Below are positions 14,452 to 15,643 of a stretch of 15,643 nt of DNA, piece by piece. Position 1 is the stretch's first letter, and every line of letters starts with the position of its first letter. Below the pieces are notes generated by a model. The model worked only from the letters and a program-made list of their open reading frames with translations, did no database searches and was not told the DNA's origin. Source of the DNA: Helicobacteraceae bacterium (GTDB lineage: Bacteria; Campylobacterota; Campylobacteria; Campylobacterales; SZUA-545); the NCBI GenBank assembly GCA_031275395.1, contig JAISOU010000079.1, forward strand, positions 1 through 15,643, in the 5' to 3' direction. Made by a program: the position numbers and the translations under genes.

Positions 14452-15540
14452 AATTTTCATGACGCAGTTAACGCGATCTTGCTTCTGCGCTCTAGCAATC
14501 TTTCCTTTAAACCATTTATACGCGGGCTTTTCAATGTATTTATGCGAATAGTGCGAAACGATCAACGTAACTGTTAGAACGAATATACCGCCTATAATTA
14601 AAGAGCGAACGTTATCCAGATTAAACGATCTAATCCATGGGATCGTAAACCAAATAACGACTTGATGATAAACATAAACCGAATAGCTGACGTCGCCAAG
14701 CCAGCTTTGCCATTTGGCGCATAATAGCTTGTATTGATTTTTAAGCAAAGCGCCAAGCAAGATCATAATAGAAGCTAAAATAAATAAAAACGCGTAATTT
14801 ATATTGGGAGGCGACTTACGCGGAGCGATCATATAAAACATTATAAAGATAAACAGCGCGTAAAAAACGACTTTCATAATACGCTTTGCGTAATCGGAAA
14901 ACGTTATATCTTTATAAGCCAGATATATCTGATAAGCGATAATGCCTAAACCTATACCTAAAAGCCCTCGTCGCACAAACCAGTTTATCAGTCCTACGTC
15001 TATTCCAAAAAACAAACTATCTTTACCGCCGTAGAAATGAAATAGCAGCGCTAAAACGATTAGAAAGTTAATAAAATAGGCTTTGTATCTGATTGCGCCG
15101 TAAGACAGCGTTAAGCCAACCCAAAACTCAATGCCAATACTCCAGAAAACGCCAATAAAACCGTCAGGTTTCCCAGATATACCTTGAAATAAGAAAAGAT
15201 TCATAAATAAATCGTTTGTCTTTACGCCGCCGCTATTATAAAGCAACCTCATTGTCAATACGGCGCATATTGAGCCTACAACGACAAGCGAATATAACCT
15301 TCCAAATCTTAATAGGGCAAACGATCCTAAGTTGATTTTATTCTCTTGAATTTTTGCTCCGTAAGCGTGGCTCATTACAAAGCCCGAAAGGATAAAAAAT
15401 ATATCTACGGCAAAAAATGCATTCCCAAAAAAATATGTGTTGTCCCAAATCCAATTGGCATAATTTCCGCGCCAATGAAAAAAAATCACTGATACCGCGC
15501 ATATCCCTCTTATAAAATCCAGTTCAAGAAATCTATTTGA
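14443..15540 (-). CDS. Acyltransferase family 3 membrane protein (start codon not found)
   Basis: The protein has about ten membrane helices and the acyltransferase-3 signature: NRFLELDFIRG, then VIFFHW with the catalytic-site His, AVDIFFILSGFVMSHAY, and a last helix followed by YIEKPAYKWF. Such enzymes O-acetylate surface sugars at the inner membrane. The first canonical start in frame is GTG 15489, but it falls after the conserved NRFLELDFIRGICAVS, so that start would remove the essential Arg. The conserved sequence begins at about 15537 (AAT AGA TTT CTT). The codon before it is TCA where family members commonly have their ATG. The frame stays open to the window edge without ATG, GTG or TTG. 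Either the gene begins beyond the edge, as a fusion, or a rearrangement removed its start. A T8 run lies just after GTG 15489. Confidence 0.85.
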   Translation of the reverse strand, partial: SNRFLELDFIRGICAVSVIFFHWRGNYANWIWDNTYFFGNAFFAVDIFFILSGFVMSHAYGAKIQENKINLGSFALLRFGRLYSLVVVGSICAVLTMRLLYNSGGVKTNDLFMNLFLFQGISGKPDGFIGVFWSIGIEFWVGLTLSYGAIRYKAYFINFLIVLALLFHFYGGKDSLFFGIDVGLINWFVRRGLLGIGLGIIAYQIYLAYKDITFSDYAKRIMKVVFYALFIFIMFYMIAPRKSPPNINYAFLFILASIMILLGALLKNQYKLLCAKWQSWLGDVSYSVYVYHQVVIWFTIPWIRSFNLDNVRSLIIGGIFVLTVTLIVSHYSHKYIEKPAYKWFKGKIARAQKQDRVNCVMKILP

Positions 15541-15643
15541 AGCGGCGTTGGTTAAAGGCGGACGTTGCGGGCATTGTTCGGGCGAAGTAGAGATCGTAGA
15601 GTTCGCGGCATAATTGTCGCTTTGCGCGTCGGGCTTTCGCCCC
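15533..15643 (-). CDS. Possible C-terminal end of an unidentified gene (5' partial)
   Basis: On the - strand a frame enters at the window edge and runs 36 codons to TAG 15535-15533. It ends RELYDLYFARTMPATSAF followed by NQRRFK, with codon use like the neighbours. It overlaps the conserved start of the acyltransferase by a few bases, the spacing expected for an upstream operon gene. I do not recognise it. The acyltransferase frame and a + strand frame through the same bases (with a CxxC-like RCGHCSGE) are also open, so the assignment is weak. Confidence 0.3.
   Translation of the reverse strand, partial: GAKARRAKRQLCRELYDLYFARTMPATSAFNQRRFK

Noticed and set aside
15523-15621. A + strand frame with RCGHCSGEVEIVEF that resembles a zinc-ribbon tail
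   Set aside because: Its upstream part is antisense to the conserved acyltransferase N-terminus, so there is no room for the rest of a gene; the - strand frames explain the bases better.
15631-15642. GGGC-TTTC-GCCC hairpin at the window edge
   Set aside because: Only a four-pair stem with no T run, and the context is cut off; nothing can be concluded.
1-15643. CRISPR arrays, tRNAs, insertion sequences, attachment sites or a replication origin
   Set aside because: I looked for regularly spaced repeats, cloverleaf arms, transposase motifs, terminal inverted repeats and DnaA-box clusters and saw none.

Overview
The window looks like chromosomal DNA of a Campylobacterota (epsilonproteobacterial) organism. 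The gene block Nif3-like / FlgZ-type zinc-ribbon protein / WaaA, a RibBA whose GTP cyclohydrolase half is degenerate, an M16 peptidase homologue without its zinc motif and a short (600-residue) RecG are all typical of that phylum. Base composition is moderate (mid-40s % GC by eye), well above Campylobacter jejuni or Helicobacter pylori, and CGATCG-type words are strikingly frequent. The sequence is compact: genes overlap by ATGA junctions, three convergent pairs touch or overlap, and several starts are TTG or GTG.

Region 1 (1-3382, + strand) is a run of closely packed genes: the 3' end of a phosphate-type ABC binding protein, a Nif3-family protein, a FlgZ/HP0958-type coiled-coil zinc-ribbon protein, the Kdo transferase WaaA, a DUF167 protein and a small secreted protein of unknown function. 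Region 2 (3383-4450) has no intact protein gene, but it is not empty. It holds a clear signal recognition particle RNA gene (about 3784-3896) with its own -10 box, followed by a convergent, heavily decayed gene for a secreted protein on the - strand (3903-4451).

Region 3 (4451-5851, - strand) is a two-gene unit of an AlkD-like DNA glycosylase and a DUF2461 protein. Divergent from it is a secreted protein (5878-7173) that may have a leaderless mRNA. A - strand operon of two small membrane proteins and a YbgC-type thioesterase (8427-7133) converges on that gene. The intergenic region 8428-8634 carries a good -35/-10 promoter for the operon, GC-rich hairpins, an 11-bp-phased direct repeat and a nine-G tract that forms the ribosome binding region of a TerC-family membrane protein.

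Region 4 (9370-15643) holds, on the - strand, a lipoprotein with GH18-like TIM-barrel signatures and RibBA. On the + strand are an M16-like protein and RecG. RecG converges on an acyltransferase-3 membrane protein whose conserved N-terminus has no canonical start codon in the window.

I did not find a defence island, CRISPR array, insertion sequence or obviously new multi-gene system. The most useful observations are the SRP RNA, the unlisted pseudogene, a His-to-Gln change at an expected metal ligand of RibB, the G9 tract before terC, the missing acyltransferase start and the excess of the octamer GCGATCGC.
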